NCBI RefSeq assembly: GCF_965203655.1
Contig: NZ_CBDBDD010000004.1
Span: forward strand, 186,001-250,000
DNA: 64,000 nt
From: Poriferisodalis sp965203655
GTDB lineage: Bacteria > Actinomycetota > Acidimicrobiia > Acidimicrobiales > Poriferisodalaceae
Reading direction: 5' to 3'
Part shown: piece after piece, positions 1 to 8,822 of the stretch
Position numbering within the stretch: the stretch's first letter is position 1
Layout: the number at the start of each line of letters is the position of its first letter
The notes under the pieces: model-generated
Told to the model about the DNA's origin: nothing
Seen by the model: the letters and a program-made list of their open reading frames with translations, nothing else
The model's database searches: none
Translations under genes and position numbers: made by a program

Positions 1-99
1 TACTTCCCGGGCGAACCGCCCGCGAGCACGACGGTCATTGCCGGCATCATCATCCCCGGCGCCCTCATCGAGATCGAAGCCGTCGCCTACAAGGAGTAA
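1..99 (+). CDS. RidA/YjgF-family protein, C-terminal end (partial)
   Basis: The window opens inside this gene; only the last 32 codons are present, ending in TAA at 97-99. The tail has the pattern of the RidA (enamine/imine deaminase) family C-terminus: a PxxTT(V) segment containing the conserved Pro-Ala-Ser/Arg-Thr-Thr region, then a Gly-Ala-Leu-Ile-Glu-Ile-Glu-Ala-Val-Ala strand. RidA proteins hydrolyse reactive enamine intermediates made by PLP enzymes, although many paralogues have other substrates. The start and the catalytic arginine region lie outside the window, so the subgroup cannot be assigned. Confidence 0.65.
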   Translation, partial: YFPGEPPASTTVIAGIIIPGALIEIEAVAYKE

Positions 100-144
100 C
101 CGCCGCCGGACTCCTCGGCCAGCGTCGCCGGATATGCCGCGAGT

Positions 145-1107
145 TCAGGCGCGGGCGCGTCGCAGGATGTGCTCGACGATCTCGGGGCCGTGGGTGAACT
201 GCAGGAAGTGGCCAGCGTCGGGCAGTACGTCGATCGGCGCGTTCATCCGACCGGCCCAGGCGCGGCCCCATTCCTCGCTGAAACCTATGTCCTCGGCGCC
301 CCAGATGAAGTGGGCGGCCTTGTCCCAGTCCAGCAGCACCCGGTAATGCAGGGCCTGCCCAGCGCCGTTCCCGCTGTCGTAGTTGCCGACGGGGATGGAC
401 AGCGGGAACCAGCGGGCGCCGTTGAAGCCGTCTTCGGGCAGGCCCCGGAACGGTGCGGAGAACCCCGCATACCGCAGGGCTGCGTCGCCCTCGAGCTCCG
501 GTTCGACTCCCGACTTGATCGCGGGCACCACGTCGCGCGAGCGGACCATGCGTCCCGCCAGCAGCGGCATGATTCCGATGCTCGGCTGCGGGTGCGCATA
601 CCGGCCGCCGGGCTTCCAGGCGTCGATCCACTGCAGGAAGCTCTCGTCGTAGTCGAATTCCGGGTGGTGGAGCCAGGTGTTCATGATGACGAGCCGGCTA
701 AAGCGGTCGGGCATCATCGCCGCTTGTGCCAAGCCAATTGGTCCGCCCCAGTCCTGGCAGACCAACGACACGTCGGTCAGGTCGAGTCCGTTGACCAGCG
801 AGGTCAGCACTTCGGTGTGGCGGGCAATCGAGTACCAATTCGGATCGGTCGGCTTGTCGCTTCGGCCGAAGCCGAAATGGTCGGGGGCGATGCAGCGGTA
901 TCCGGCGTCGACGAGGCCCGGGATCATGGTGCGATACAGGTAGGCCCAGGTCGCCATGCCGTGCAGCAGCAGCATGACTGGTCCGTCGGCGGGCCCCTCG
1001 TCGATGTAGTGGACACGCAGGTCCTTCCACTGGTGGTAGCGGGGCTCGTAGTCCCAGTCGGTTAGCGCGTCGAAGTGCGCATCGTCGGTGCGAACGAAGT
1101 CGGTCAT
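145..1107 (-). CDS. alpha/beta hydrolase, haloalkane-dehalogenase-like
   Basis: 320 aa, the usual length for haloalkane dehalogenases and their epoxide-hydrolase relatives. An HGM oxyanion-hole segment lies near residue 49, and the nucleophile elbow reads CQDWGGPIG, with Asp followed by Trp as in haloalkane dehalogenases. The catalytic His is in DAGHFLQ near the C-terminus. The N-terminal Asp-Tyr-Glu-Pro-Arg-Tyr segment is also typical of the family. It would hydrolyse carbon-halogen or similar ester/epoxide bonds in the cytosol; the substrate is unknown. It shares this fold with the gene at 11941, but the two are clearly diverged. The next gene on the same strand, an acetyltransferase, lies only about 20 bases upstream, so the pair may be co-transcribed. 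Confidence 0.8.
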   Translation of the reverse strand: MTDFVRTDDAHFDALTDWDYEPRYHQWKDLRVHYIDEGPADGPVMLLLHGMATWAYLYRTMIPGLVDAGYRCIAPDHFGFGRSDKPTDPNWYSIARHTEVLTSLVNGLDLTDVSLVCQDWGGPIGLAQAAMMPDRFSRLVIMNTWLHHPEFDYDESFLQWIDAWKPGGRYAHPQPSIGIMPLLAGRMVRSRDVVPAIKSGVEPELEGDAALRYAGFSAPFRGLPEDGFNGARWFPLSIPVGNYDSGNGAGQALHYRVLLDWDKAAHFIWGAEDIGFSEEWGRAWAGRMNAPIDVLPDAGHFLQFTHGPEIVEHILRRARA

Positions 1108-1126
1108 CGGTATCTGCCTTCCCGGT

Positions 1127-1759
1127 TCAGCGGAGGTCGAGCGACATGCGCTGTTCCATCGGCACGCCGTGGCTGTGGGGGATGGGCGCGACGGTCTGGG
1201 CCAGCACTTCGAAGCCGAATGCCTCGTAGAACTTGACGGCGGGGTTGTCCGACAGCACGTCGAGATGGACGACCCGATAGCCCTCGTCCGCGGCCCGATC
1301 GATGGCGTCCTTCATGAGCGCGGCGCCGATGCCCTGGCCGTGCAGTTCGGGCCGTACCGACAGCGCATGGACATAGTACGCGCTGGCCGGGATGGCGGCG
1401 TTGAGGTAACTGGCCAGGTAGGAGCGCCGGGCGATCTCGCCAAGCTGCTCCTCGGTGACAGCACCGTCCTCGATGATCGACTGCCAGAGCGGTCGAAGTG
1501 TCTTCTTGCGGCGATCGAACTCGGGGCCGGCATAGCCGATCTCGATGCCCAGCAGATTGTCGCCGTCCATCGCGACCGTGGTCTCGTCGTAGCCGCACAG
1601 CGTGCCCTCGGCGAGCCACGAGTCGCCGATCAGCCGGTCGAACGCCGCTCGGCCGACGAATTGGTAGTCGTAGGTGGGCGGTCCGCTGTTGTACACCAGC
1701 TCGACCACGTCGCCGGTGAACTGTGCTGCCCGGTCTCGATCCACGGTGACGAGTTCCAT
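1127..1759 (-). CDS. GNAT-family N-acetyltransferase
   Basis: 210 aa. The C-terminal half carries the GNAT acetyl-CoA site: a strand ending in Leu-Ser-Val-Arg-Pro-Glu, then the pyrophosphate loop HGQGIGAAL (the Q/RxxGxG/A motif), then a Asn-Pro-Ala-Val-Lys-Phe-Tyr-Glu-Ala-Phe-Gly-Phe motif-B segment. The first 90 residues have no clear GNAT features and may determine the substrate. The enzyme transfers acetyl from acetyl-CoA to an amine, but nothing in the sequence identifies the acceptor. It precedes the hydrolase at 145-1107 on the same strand. Confidence 0.8.
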   Translation of the reverse strand: MELVTVDRDRAAQFTGDVVELVYNSGPPTYDYQFVGRAAFDRLIGDSWLAEGTLCGYDETTVAMDGDNLLGIEIGYAGPEFDRRKKTLRPLWQSIIEDGAVTEEQLGEIARRSYLASYLNAAIPASAYYVHALSVRPELHGQGIGAALMKDAIDRAADEGYRVVHLDVLSDNPAVKFYEAFGFEVLAQTVAPIPHSHGVPMEQRMSLDLR

Positions 1760-1926
1760 CAGTGCCCCCTGGACTGTGCATCTCTGCTGATGCCTCGACA
1801 GTGGACGCTAGCCCTGCGGCGAAGCCCGGCCCGAAAGAGCGCCGCGGTCTCGCTGATTTGCGGGTCGGGGAGTAGTTTCTGGGCAGACGGCCCGACGGGC
1901 GGGCCTGGATGCCGAGACGTGCCGCC

Positions 1927-2814
1927 ATGAGCAAGACCGCTGTTCGTTCGTTGCAGAGGATTCCGGCTTCGGCGGGGCTCGAGCCAGTTCTCGAGGCGAT
2001 GCGGGAGGACGGCGGGGTCATCGTCGAGGGGATGTTCGGGGCCGAGACAATTGCTCAGATACGTGCCGCCGCGGATGAATTCGCGCAGGGCATCCAGCCG
2101 GGCGGCGCCACCCAGGGTCTTGGCGATGACGGGAAGCGCTTCGTTGGCGCCAACACGATCCGCTTCTCGAGCCTGGCCCGGCTGACTCCGGCATTCTTCG
2201 ACGTCCTCGACAACGAGCTGTACGCGCAAATCGCCGATGCCGTGCTGCTGCCAATCTGCGGGTCGTACTGGCTGAACACGGCTCAGGTGATGTACATCGG
2301 GCCGGGCGAAACGGCGCAGATGCTGCACCGCGACGCAAACAACTGGTGGGCGTTCGTGAAGGCCACGTGGCCCGACTCGCCTGAGGTCACCGTCAGCGCC
2401 ATGATCGGGCTGGAGGAAGTCACCGAGGAGTTGGGTGCGACCCGCGTGGTGCCGGGCAGTCACCGCCAGAGCGAGCTGGCTCGCTACGAAGAGCGTGAAT
2501 CGGTGCCGGCAGAGCTCGGGCCTGGCGACGCGCTCGTGTATTCGGGCTACGTACTGCACGGGGGTGGCGCCAACCAGACAGCCGACCAGTGGCGCCGGGC
2601 ATTCCACGTCAGCTTCGTCGCCGGCTGGCTGACGCCCGAAGAGGCAAGCCCGATGGATTTCAGCCTGGGAGAGCTCGCTGGCCAGAGCGAGCGAGTACAA
2701 CGTCTGCTCGGCCACAGTTCCTATGACCCCCGCCCGTATAACGGGGGCGGGCTGTGGCTACGCCATGCCCGCGAGATGCAGGACGTGATCGCCTCAAACG
2801 GCGACGCTGGTTGA
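1927..2814 (+). CDS. phytanoyl-CoA dioxygenase (PhyH) family oxygenase
   Basis: About 295 aa from the ATG at 1927; an ATG at 1909 in the same frame would add six residues, and neither has a strong Shine-Dalgarno site. The double-stranded beta-helix Fe(II)/2-oxoglutarate ligands are visible: the His-x-Asp pair in MLHRDANNWW (about residue 135) and the distal His in YSGYVLHGGGANQT (about residue 215). An Arg that could bind 2-oxoglutarate follows in QWRRAFH. PhyH proteins hydroxylate diverse lipids and small molecules, so the substrate is open. It is divergent from the acetyltransferase gene, with about 170 bases between them. Confidence 0.82.
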   Translation: MSKTAVRSLQRIPASAGLEPVLEAMREDGGVIVEGMFGAETIAQIRAAADEFAQGIQPGGATQGLGDDGKRFVGANTIRFSSLARLTPAFFDVLDNELYAQIADAVLLPICGSYWLNTAQVMYIGPGETAQMLHRDANNWWAFVKATWPDSPEVTVSAMIGLEEVTEELGATRVVPGSHRQSELARYEERESVPAELGPGDALVYSGYVLHGGGANQTADQWRRAFHVSFVAGWLTPEEASPMDFSLGELAGQSERVQRLLGHSSYDPRPYNGGGLWLRHAREMQDVIASNGDAG

Positions 2815-2914
2815 GACCGCTTCACTCGACACAACCCGGATTGATCGGCAGTCGCGGCGGTAGCGTTCGCGCCCGGCGCTGCGGCGCAGCTCACCCGACA
2901 GGCAGGAGCCTTTG

Positions 2915-3334
2915 ATGGACTTTCTGAAGATGAACGAACCCGTGATCAAGGAGTTCCGAGAGAACGAGGGCAATTGCAGCGGCTGGCTCAAGGGTGCGCC
3001 GATGATCCTCGTGACGATGACCGGGGCCAAGACCGGCCGCGAGCTGTGCTCGCCGCTCGTGTACTCCACTGACGGCGACGACATCGTGATCATCGCCTCC
3101 AAGGGCGGCGCCCCGACAAACCCGAACTGGTACTACAACTTGGTCGCGAACCCAACCGTCACCGTCGAGGTGGGCACCGACACCTGGGAGGCCACGGCAC
3201 ACCTCACCGAGGGCGACGAGCGCAAGCGGCTGTTCGACGCCCAAGCCGCGCTGATGCCGCAATTCGCCGACTACGAGAAGAGCGCCACCGAGCACGGCCG
3301 CGAGATCCCGGTCTTCCGCTTGGTCCGCAACTGA
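2915..3334 (+). CDS. deazaflavin-dependent (F420) nitroreductase-family protein
   Basis: 139 aa from the ATG at 2915; a TTG lies directly upstream. A purine-rich AGGAGC sits just before the start. The pattern is that of the DDN/F420H2-dependent reductase family: Gly-Ala-Pro-Met-Ile-Leu-Val-Thr, then TGAKTGRELCSPL, then Ile-Ile-Ala-Ser-Lys-Gly-Gly-Ala-Pro-x-x-Pro-x-Trp-Tyr-Tyr-Asn-Leu and the Asn-Pro-x-Val-x-Val-Glu-Val strand. Family members bind F420 and reduce quinones or nitro compounds. Their abundance is typical of actinobacteria. Confidence 0.88.
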   Translation: MDFLKMNEPVIKEFRENEGNCSGWLKGAPMILVTMTGAKTGRELCSPLVYSTDGDDIVIIASKGGAPTNPNWYYNLVANPTVTVEVGTDTWEATAHLTEGDERKRLFDAQAALMPQFADYEKSATEHGREIPVFRLVRN

Positions 3335-3370
3335 TCCGCGATTGCGGCAGGGCCATCGGCCCCAATCGCC

Positions 3371-4135
3371 GTGACTGACCGCACGCAGGCGTTCAACGGG
3401 CTCGCGGGCAACTACAGCAAGGCTCGGCCCCAATTTCCCGAACAGTTGTGTGCCACCTTGCGAGGCAAGCTCGACGGCCGACCGCTACCACGTGTGGCGG
3501 TGGATGCCGGCTCAGGTACGGGCATCGCGACGCGGCAGCTCGCGCTCGTCCTGCCCGAGTGGCGCGTCGTCGGGCTTGAACCGGGGAATGCCATGCGTGC
3601 GCAGGCCGTCGGCGACAGCCAGGGCACAGCCATCGAGTTCAGCGTCGGCACTGCCGAAGACATGCCCCTCGAGACTGCTTCAGCGGGTCTCGTGATCGCA
3701 GCGCAAGCCCTGCACTGGTTCGATCACTCCCAGTTCTACGCCGAGGCCCAAAGGGTGCTGGCGCCGGGCGGACTCATCGGGATTCTCCAGAACAACCGTG
3801 TGTTGGAACAACTCCCGCTCTTTGAGGACTACGAGTCGTTCCTTGAGGAGCACAGTCCGGGCTACACGCGTGATTACCGCGACTTTGACGTCGCCGGTGA
3901 GCTGTCCTCAGCGGGGTTCAGCCAGGTGTCGAAGTTGTCTACGGGTTGGACACGGCCCGTAACCCACGATCTGTTCATCGAACTAGCCCTGTCCTCGTCC
4001 AAGATGCACGCTGCCGTCAAGCAGCTCGGCGAGGAAGACACGACGCGACGCCTGCGATCAATGCTCAGGCGCCACCACCCCTCAGGCCAACTGAAGATTC
4101 CCTACATCTCCGAGCTCTTCACCGGCCAGCGCTAG
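3371..4135 (+). CDS. class I SAM-dependent methyltransferase
   Basis: 254 aa from a GTG start. SAM-binding motif I reads VDAGSGTGIATRQLA near residue 42, followed by the acidic end of beta-2 in VVGLEPG and a motif resembling post-I and IV in Thr-Ala-Glu-Asp-Met-Pro-Leu and Ala-Ala-Gln-Ala-Leu-His-Trp-Phe. The Ala-Gln-Ala-x-His-Trp-Phe stretch is typical of the UbiE/trans-aconitate-methyltransferase-like group (Methyltransf_11). The methyl acceptor cannot be inferred. It starts about 36 bases after the F420-type gene and is likely co-transcribed with it. Confidence 0.82.
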   Translation: MTDRTQAFNGLAGNYSKARPQFPEQLCATLRGKLDGRPLPRVAVDAGSGTGIATRQLALVLPEWRVVGLEPGNAMRAQAVGDSQGTAIEFSVGTAEDMPLETASAGLVIAAQALHWFDHSQFYAEAQRVLAPGGLIGILQNNRVLEQLPLFEDYESFLEEHSPGYTRDYRDFDVAGELSSAGFSQVSKLSTGWTRPVTHDLFIELALSSSKMHAAVKQLGEEDTTRRLRSMLRRHHPSGQLKIPYISELFTGQR

Positions 4136-4164
4136 CTGGGTGCCCGCCGCTCGTCGCTGCCAAG

Positions 4165-5082
4165 TCAGCCGGCCTGAACGAACTCCTCGTATCGCTCCTC
4201 CAGCAGTTCAGGATTCGGTCGCAGCGCCCGGCGGCGAGGCACCTCGATCCTCTGACGATGCAGGCCCTGAAGAGCGTGTTTCAGGGTCGGACCATCTTCC
4301 TCGGTGAGGACATCGGCTCGAACCTCGATTTCATAGGTCGGTCGGATGCCCATGAATCGATTGTCGAAGGCGGCGTGGTGGATCTTGCACATGGCGATGC
4401 CATTCGGGACGACCGGTTCGCCGCCCTTGGCGTCACTACGAATGTGCGCAGCGTCTAGCAGCTCGCGGTGTCGTAGCCGACAGAGGGCGCAACGGTTTTC
4501 GTAGGCGGAAAGCACCTGCTGGCGGAATACGGGTTGGTGTAACCGCTCACGTACGACGCGGTCCGCGTACTCACGACGCAGCTCGATCACGTGCGCGTCA
4601 TTCGTTCGGTCCCACGCGTCGCGCTGCCTCTCGTCGAAAGCGACGACGAACTGATGGTCGGCGGGCTCCTCGTCGACGAACCACACGGGTGCAACGGGCA
4701 AGTACAAACCTGTGGCGATTCCTTGAAACCAGATCAGCGGCAGATTGGCTCGCATGGCACGTCGCAATGCGACGTTTTCTGCATGGTTGGCATCGGTGCC
4801 TCGCCACTTGTAGCGCAAATAGCCGTCCGGACCTCGTTCGTCGTCGTACGGTCTCCGGTTTGGGTCCGCCGAGAAGACTGTCCGAATACTGAGCGCCGCA
4901 TCGAGTTGCCTTGGCTTGCGAATTCCTCGCTGAGGGTCCATCAGAGCGATTCGCTGGCCGTCGATTCGGAACCCGGCGACGTCCTCTCGCCTCACAGGCC
5001 CACCGGTTCGTTCTTGAACAACACGTAGGAACGCGAGGGCAGACGCCCGGATTCTCTCGTCGAACTCGGCGCTAGCTGCCAC
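4165..5082 (-). CDS. HNH endonuclease
   Basis: About 305 aa from a GTG at 5082 preceded by GGAG; an in-frame GTG at 5157 would add 25 residues without a visible ribosome site. The C-terminal third holds the HNH nuclease: CALCRLRH (zinc Cys pair), LLDAAHIRSDAKGG (catalytic His), PVVPNGIAMCKIHHAAFD (Asn and second metal site). The N-terminal 180 residues match the pattern of a widespread HNH protein type with the segment Tyr-Lys-Trp-Arg-Gly-Thr-Asp-x-Asn-His, and probably form a DNA-recognition domain. A restriction role is plausible but unproven; no methylase is adjacent. Confidence 0.82.
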   Translation of the reverse strand: MAASAEFDERIRASALAFLRVVQERTGGPVRREDVAGFRIDGQRIALMDPQRGIRKPRQLDAALSIRTVFSADPNRRPYDDERGPDGYLRYKWRGTDANHAENVALRRAMRANLPLIWFQGIATGLYLPVAPVWFVDEEPADHQFVVAFDERQRDAWDRTNDAHVIELRREYADRVVRERLHQPVFRQQVLSAYENRCALCRLRHRELLDAAHIRSDAKGGEPVVPNGIAMCKIHHAAFDNRFMGIRPTYEIEVRADVLTEEDGPTLKHALQGLHRQRIEVPRRRALRPNPELLEERYEEFVQAG

Positions 5083-5249
5083 TGGACTCCAGTACAGACA
5101 CTCGTGCCGAATGTAGTTCTGGCGGACTACGTGACCATGAATCGTTAAGCGGCACACAAGTCGAGAGATGTCAGACCTACGTGAGGCGCGCCGACAACTG
5201 AACCAGAATTCAGGACGATGGAATCATCGAGAGCGATTGGGGCACGGCC

Positions 5250-5762
5250 GTGTGGCGGTCTTTGATATGGGATGTTCCGGGATTTCCTCGGGTGGGGATT
5301 GTGTTCAAGGACATCACGCCTTTGCTGGGGGATCCGGACGGCTTGGCAGCGTGTGTGGCTGAGCTGGTGGAGCCGTTCGAGGACCAGGGTGTTGAGCTTG
5401 TGGCTGCACCGGAGGCCCGGGGGTTCGTCATCGGCGGGATGGCAGCGGACCGGCTGGATGCCGGGTTTGTGCCGCTGCGCAAGCCGGGGAAGCTGCCACG
5501 GCCGACGCTGGGTGCCGACTACGAACTGGAGTACGGCGCAGAGCGCCTGGAAGTGCACACCGATGCCATTGCGGCTGGGGCACGCGTGCTGATCGTGGAC
5601 GACGTGCTGGCCACCGGCGGGACTGCCGCTGCGTCGGCTCAGCTCGTCATGCAGGGCGGGGGTGAACTTGTCGGTTTCTCGTTCATCGTCGAGCTCGCTT
5701 TCCTCGACGGCCGTCGCCGGCTGGGCGATGCACGCATTGAGTCAGCGCTCGTCGTCGAGTAG
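5250..5762 (+). CDS. apt: adenine phosphoribosyltransferase
   Basis: 170 aa from a GTG start, the normal size for APRT. Adenine salvage enzyme: adenine + PRPP gives AMP + PPi, in the cytosol. Visible signatures are the N-terminal DVPGFPRVGIVFKDITPLL hallmark, the hood motif Glu-Ala-Arg-Gly-Phe, the flexible-loop Arg-Lys-Pro-Gly-Lys-Leu-Pro and the PRPP-binding motif VLIVDDVLATGGT. Most of the region between the divergent HNH gene and this start is short, so the promoter probably lies within 5160-5250. Confidence 0.93.
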   Translation: MWRSLIWDVPGFPRVGIVFKDITPLLGDPDGLAACVAELVEPFEDQGVELVAAPEARGFVIGGMAADRLDAGFVPLRKPGKLPRPTLGADYELEYGAERLEVHTDAIAAGARVLIVDDVLATGGTAAASAQLVMQGGGELVGFSFIVELAFLDGRRRLGDARIESALVVE

Positions 5763-5868
5763 TTGAAGGGATCACCCAGAGATTCCTTTGCAAGCAGGCG
5801 CGGGGTAATCGCTCACGCGCTTACGGTGAGCGTCGGCACGCTGGCCAGATCGCGAAGCGAGGGATCCC

Positions 5869-6294
5869 ATGACGACGCCGACTCCGAAGGTCATGAGCGC
5901 AGAAGCCCAGAACCTCGTGCGAAGGCCGAACTTTGCACATCTCGCAACTGTCCGTGCCAACGGGTCGCCCAAGCTCGATCCGGTATGGATCGACCTTGTC
6001 GACCCTTCCACGGTGATCATCGCCACAGGTAGGGACTCGCTCAAAACGCAGAACGTGTTGCGGGACCCACGCGTCGCTATCTCCATCGTCGACATCGACA
6101 ATCCATACGAGGAGCTGCAGATGCGTGGCACCTGCGTGGTCGAGCCCGACGCCGACATGGTCGCCCTGGACGCGCTGAGTCACAAGTACACGGGCAAGCC
6201 GTTCCCGGAACGTGGCGACTCCGGCGTCGTGCTGCGCATCACGATCACCCAGTACCTGTACCAAGATCTGCCCTTCGAGCACACGCCCGCGTAG
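5869..6294 (+). CDS. PPOX-class F420-dependent oxidoreductase-like protein
   Basis: 141 aa from an ATG with GAGGGA seven bases upstream. This is a split-beta-barrel (pyridoxamine-phosphate-oxidase-like) protein: an early Asn-Phe-Ala-His-Leu-Ala-Thr-Val segment, then Gly-Ser-Pro-x-x-Asp-Pro-Val-Trp-Ile, and a Arg-Asp-Pro-Arg-Val-Ala-Ile-Ser-Ile strand. Actinobacterial members of this group bind F420 or FMN and often have unknown substrates. It lies between apt and the convergent CotH-type gene. Confidence 0.85.
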   Translation: MTTPTPKVMSAEAQNLVRRPNFAHLATVRANGSPKLDPVWIDLVDPSTVIIATGRDSLKTQNVLRDPRVAISIVDIDNPYEELQMRGTCVVEPDADMVALDALSHKYTGKPFPERGDSGVVLRITITQYLYQDLPFEHTPA

Positions 6295-6357
6295 GCGAAG
6301 TCAACCCCAATCGCGGCACGAGTCGCTCTGCACTGGTGTCAGCAGGGTGCCGGCGCG

Positions 6358-8706
6358 TCACGGCCGGTTGGCGGCACCTGGGGTGGGGGAGTCGACCGTC
6401 TCGAACTGGCCGGTGACATCGGGCACGCGGGCGTAGCTCTGGTCTTCGCCCGCCTGGCCGTCGGCCCAGTCGACGCTGGCGACGAGCGTGCCGTCCAACA
6501 GCCAGATGCCCAGTTCCTCGTCGCTCCCGAGCGCGAAGCCGGGCCAGCCGTCCTTGTCGAGGCTGAACTGCATGTATGCGCCCGGCTGGATGACGGTGCC
6601 GTCTGGGAAGGGCACTCGCTTGCCGACATCTGTGAGATCGTCGGCCATCTCGAAGCCATCGAGCGCTAGCGGCACTCGCGAAGCGTTGTGCAGCTCAAAC
6701 CAGTCGAGCGGATCGCCCTTGGCCGCCACCTCATTGATGACCAAACCGACATCAAGCGGCGCGTCCGAGCTGTCGGCGGCCTGTGCGTTTGCGTTCGTGT
6801 CGCTGCTGCCAGAGGACGCTGGAGACCAGCCGTAGGTGCCCGAGAAGGTGCCGGCGATGGCTGCGCCGGGCGTCGTCCCGCCGCTTGACAGCTCCAGCGC
6901 ACCCTCGGTGAAGGGCGAGAAACTCTCCGGCAGCGACGCTCCTGGCGGTATCGACCAGATTCCTCCGGCGATGGCGTCCACGCCGATGACCAGCGTCCTG
7001 CCCGCCGCGAGCTCGCGGGGGTCGACCACCAGCGACATTCCATTGACCGAGCCGTCGGGATCGAGCCCGGCGACGACGATGGACGCGGGCACCTCGACAT
7101 CCGGAAGAAGGAAGCTCTCCTCGGGGCTGGCATTGCCGGCAAACACTCCGATGCGTTCGATCGATTCGGGGGCGCCGTTCAGCAACAGGCTGTGGACCGT
7201 CCCCTGCCCGAGCGGGTTGGGGCTGGAGCTGCTTCCCCACGTCGTCTCGAAGGCGATCTCGAGGGTTCCCGACCCGGCGGAGGGCGGCGCAGACACTTCG
7301 GGCTGGGGCCACTCGGGCGGCTGCGGCGAGAGGTCCGCAAGGATCTCATTCCTGCGCTTGCCGATGAACGTCCGCACTCGTTCGGTGTCAGCGTCGGCCG
7401 CCCTGGCCTCGGCGGGAAGAGCGTGTTGCTGCACGATGGCAGCCATGGCGTCGACCGCAGCCAGCAGCGCGGCCTCGTCCCAGGCGTCGTCCAGGATCTG
7501 CTTCAGCCGGGATACGTATTTCGCCCGCCAATCGGGGTGGTTGTACAGGCGGTTGGGAATTGCAGTGAGCGCCAGCACCGACGGCGGCGGGTCGGAGATG
7601 TTGTCGAAGGGATTGGGGTCGTCGGACAGGTGGAACGTGCCGTCGGTGCCCCACGGCAGGAACACGAATCGGCCGCCAGGCACCCGGTAGAACCAGTAGT
7701 TGTTCCGGTCGCCGGCGTAGCCATCCCAGTGCCCCACCAGCACTTCCGTCGCCCAGAACGAGAGGAACCGGTCGAGATCCACGATCGACTCCAGCGCCGC
7801 CAAGCCGGCATCGGATGGGTCGCTCAAGGCGGACACCACGGCGTCGATGTCGGACCAGTCATCGGCATCCTCGTTGGTCTTCTTCTCGAAGGTGCCGCGG
7901 AACTCCAGCGTGAAGTCGCTGACCGTGCCTTCGTACAGGTTGCCGTCTGCGTTCCCGAAATGGTGTGACAGGAACGGAGCCTTGAACTCCTCCACGTGCA
8001 CGTACAGCCCCAGATCGGTGCCGTTCACCGACACGGTGGCGAAGTTGCAGCGCGGCGCGGGATTGCCGGCCGCAGCGAACACCCGGTACGACATGCAGGT
8101 GTTGATCATCGAGGGGTCCTGGACGCTGTTGTTCAGCGTCATCCGGTTCATGTCTCCCGGAAGGGACTGGCCGTCGATGTACTTGTCGAACCGGAGCTTC
8201 AGGGACGGCTTCGTGGAGCTCTGCGAGCCGACGAAACCCTTCTTGCGCACGCCGACGTCGGCGTGCGTCTGACCGTCGACGGTCACCGTGGCACTGAACC
8301 AGGTGTAGATGCTGGCAAAGGGCCGTGAGAGACCGTATTCCTCGATCTCCGCGAACACATCCGCGAGCGTGCGCGTTTGGTGGCGCAGCGTGTCCCAGTC
8401 CTCGACGTCGATGTCGATGCTGATGTCGAGCACGCGATCAAGGTCGAAATAGGCATCGCGCGGATCGGTCTCGACGTCATCTTGGGACGCTGAGCCGGGA
8501 GCCGTGGCAACGGGGGCTGCGTCGGCAGCAAGAGTCGTGGCCGCGGTCGTCGTGGTTGCCGCTGTTGTGGTGGACGGGGCCGTGTTGGCCGTGGGCGCTG
8601 CGGCCGGGAGCGCGCCGTCGTCGGCAGCATCTGTGCAGCCGGCTGCAACGAGTGCCAGGGCGACCAGCGCGACGGCGAAGCGGCACTGGCGGCGAGGTTG
8701 TCGCAT
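6358..8706 (-). CDS. CotH-kinase-like lipoprotein with C-terminal lamin-tail domain
   Basis: About 782 aa from the ATG at 8706 (a GTG at 8721 would add five residues). The signal peptide ends in lipobox LVAAGC, so the protein is a lipid-anchored exported protein. A Thr/Ala-rich linker follows to about residue 80. The middle region (about 85-450) carries CotH signatures: VRKKGFVGSQSSTKPSLKLR and the Asn-Asn-Tyr-Trp-Phe-Tyr...Phe-Leu-Pro-Trp-Gly-Thr-Asp block. CotH homologues are secreted atypical protein kinases in some bacteria. The last 120 residues, beginning VINEVAAKG with DWFELHN, form a lamin-tail domain that commonly occurs on secreted enzymes. The target is unknown. Confidence 0.85.
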   Translation of the reverse strand: MRQPRRQCRFAVALVALALVAAGCTDAADDGALPAAAPTANTAPSTTTAATTTTAATTLAADAAPVATAPGSASQDDVETDPRDAYFDLDRVLDISIDIDVEDWDTLRHQTRTLADVFAEIEEYGLSRPFASIYTWFSATVTVDGQTHADVGVRKKGFVGSQSSTKPSLKLRFDKYIDGQSLPGDMNRMTLNNSVQDPSMINTCMSYRVFAAAGNPAPRCNFATVSVNGTDLGLYVHVEEFKAPFLSHHFGNADGNLYEGTVSDFTLEFRGTFEKKTNEDADDWSDIDAVVSALSDPSDAGLAALESIVDLDRFLSFWATEVLVGHWDGYAGDRNNYWFYRVPGGRFVFLPWGTDGTFHLSDDPNPFDNISDPPPSVLALTAIPNRLYNHPDWRAKYVSRLKQILDDAWDEAALLAAVDAMAAIVQQHALPAEARAADADTERVRTFIGKRRNEILADLSPQPPEWPQPEVSAPPSAGSGTLEIAFETTWGSSSSPNPLGQGTVHSLLLNGAPESIERIGVFAGNASPEESFLLPDVEVPASIVVAGLDPDGSVNGMSLVVDPRELAAGRTLVIGVDAIAGGIWSIPPGASLPESFSPFTEGALELSSGGTTPGAAIAGTFSGTYGWSPASSGSSDTNANAQAADSSDAPLDVGLVINEVAAKGDPLDWFELHNASRVPLALDGFEMADDLTDVGKRVPFPDGTVIQPGAYMQFSLDKDGWPGFALGSDEELGIWLLDGTLVASVDWADGQAGEDQSYARVPDVTGQFETVDSPTPGAANRP

Positions 8707-8822
8707 GCGGCCTGCCTTCACGTGCAGCGAGGACGTGAGCGGACCATACCGGCAGGCCTCATCGGCGATCGTGCTGTGCGCGGCAGCTTCGCCGGTGGTG
8801 CAGGCCGTTTAGGGTTGCGGCC

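Noticed and set aside
2727..2751. CCCGCCC...GGGGGCGGG hairpin as a terminator
   Set aside because: It lies inside the PhyH coding region, about 65 bases before the stop, and is imperfect.
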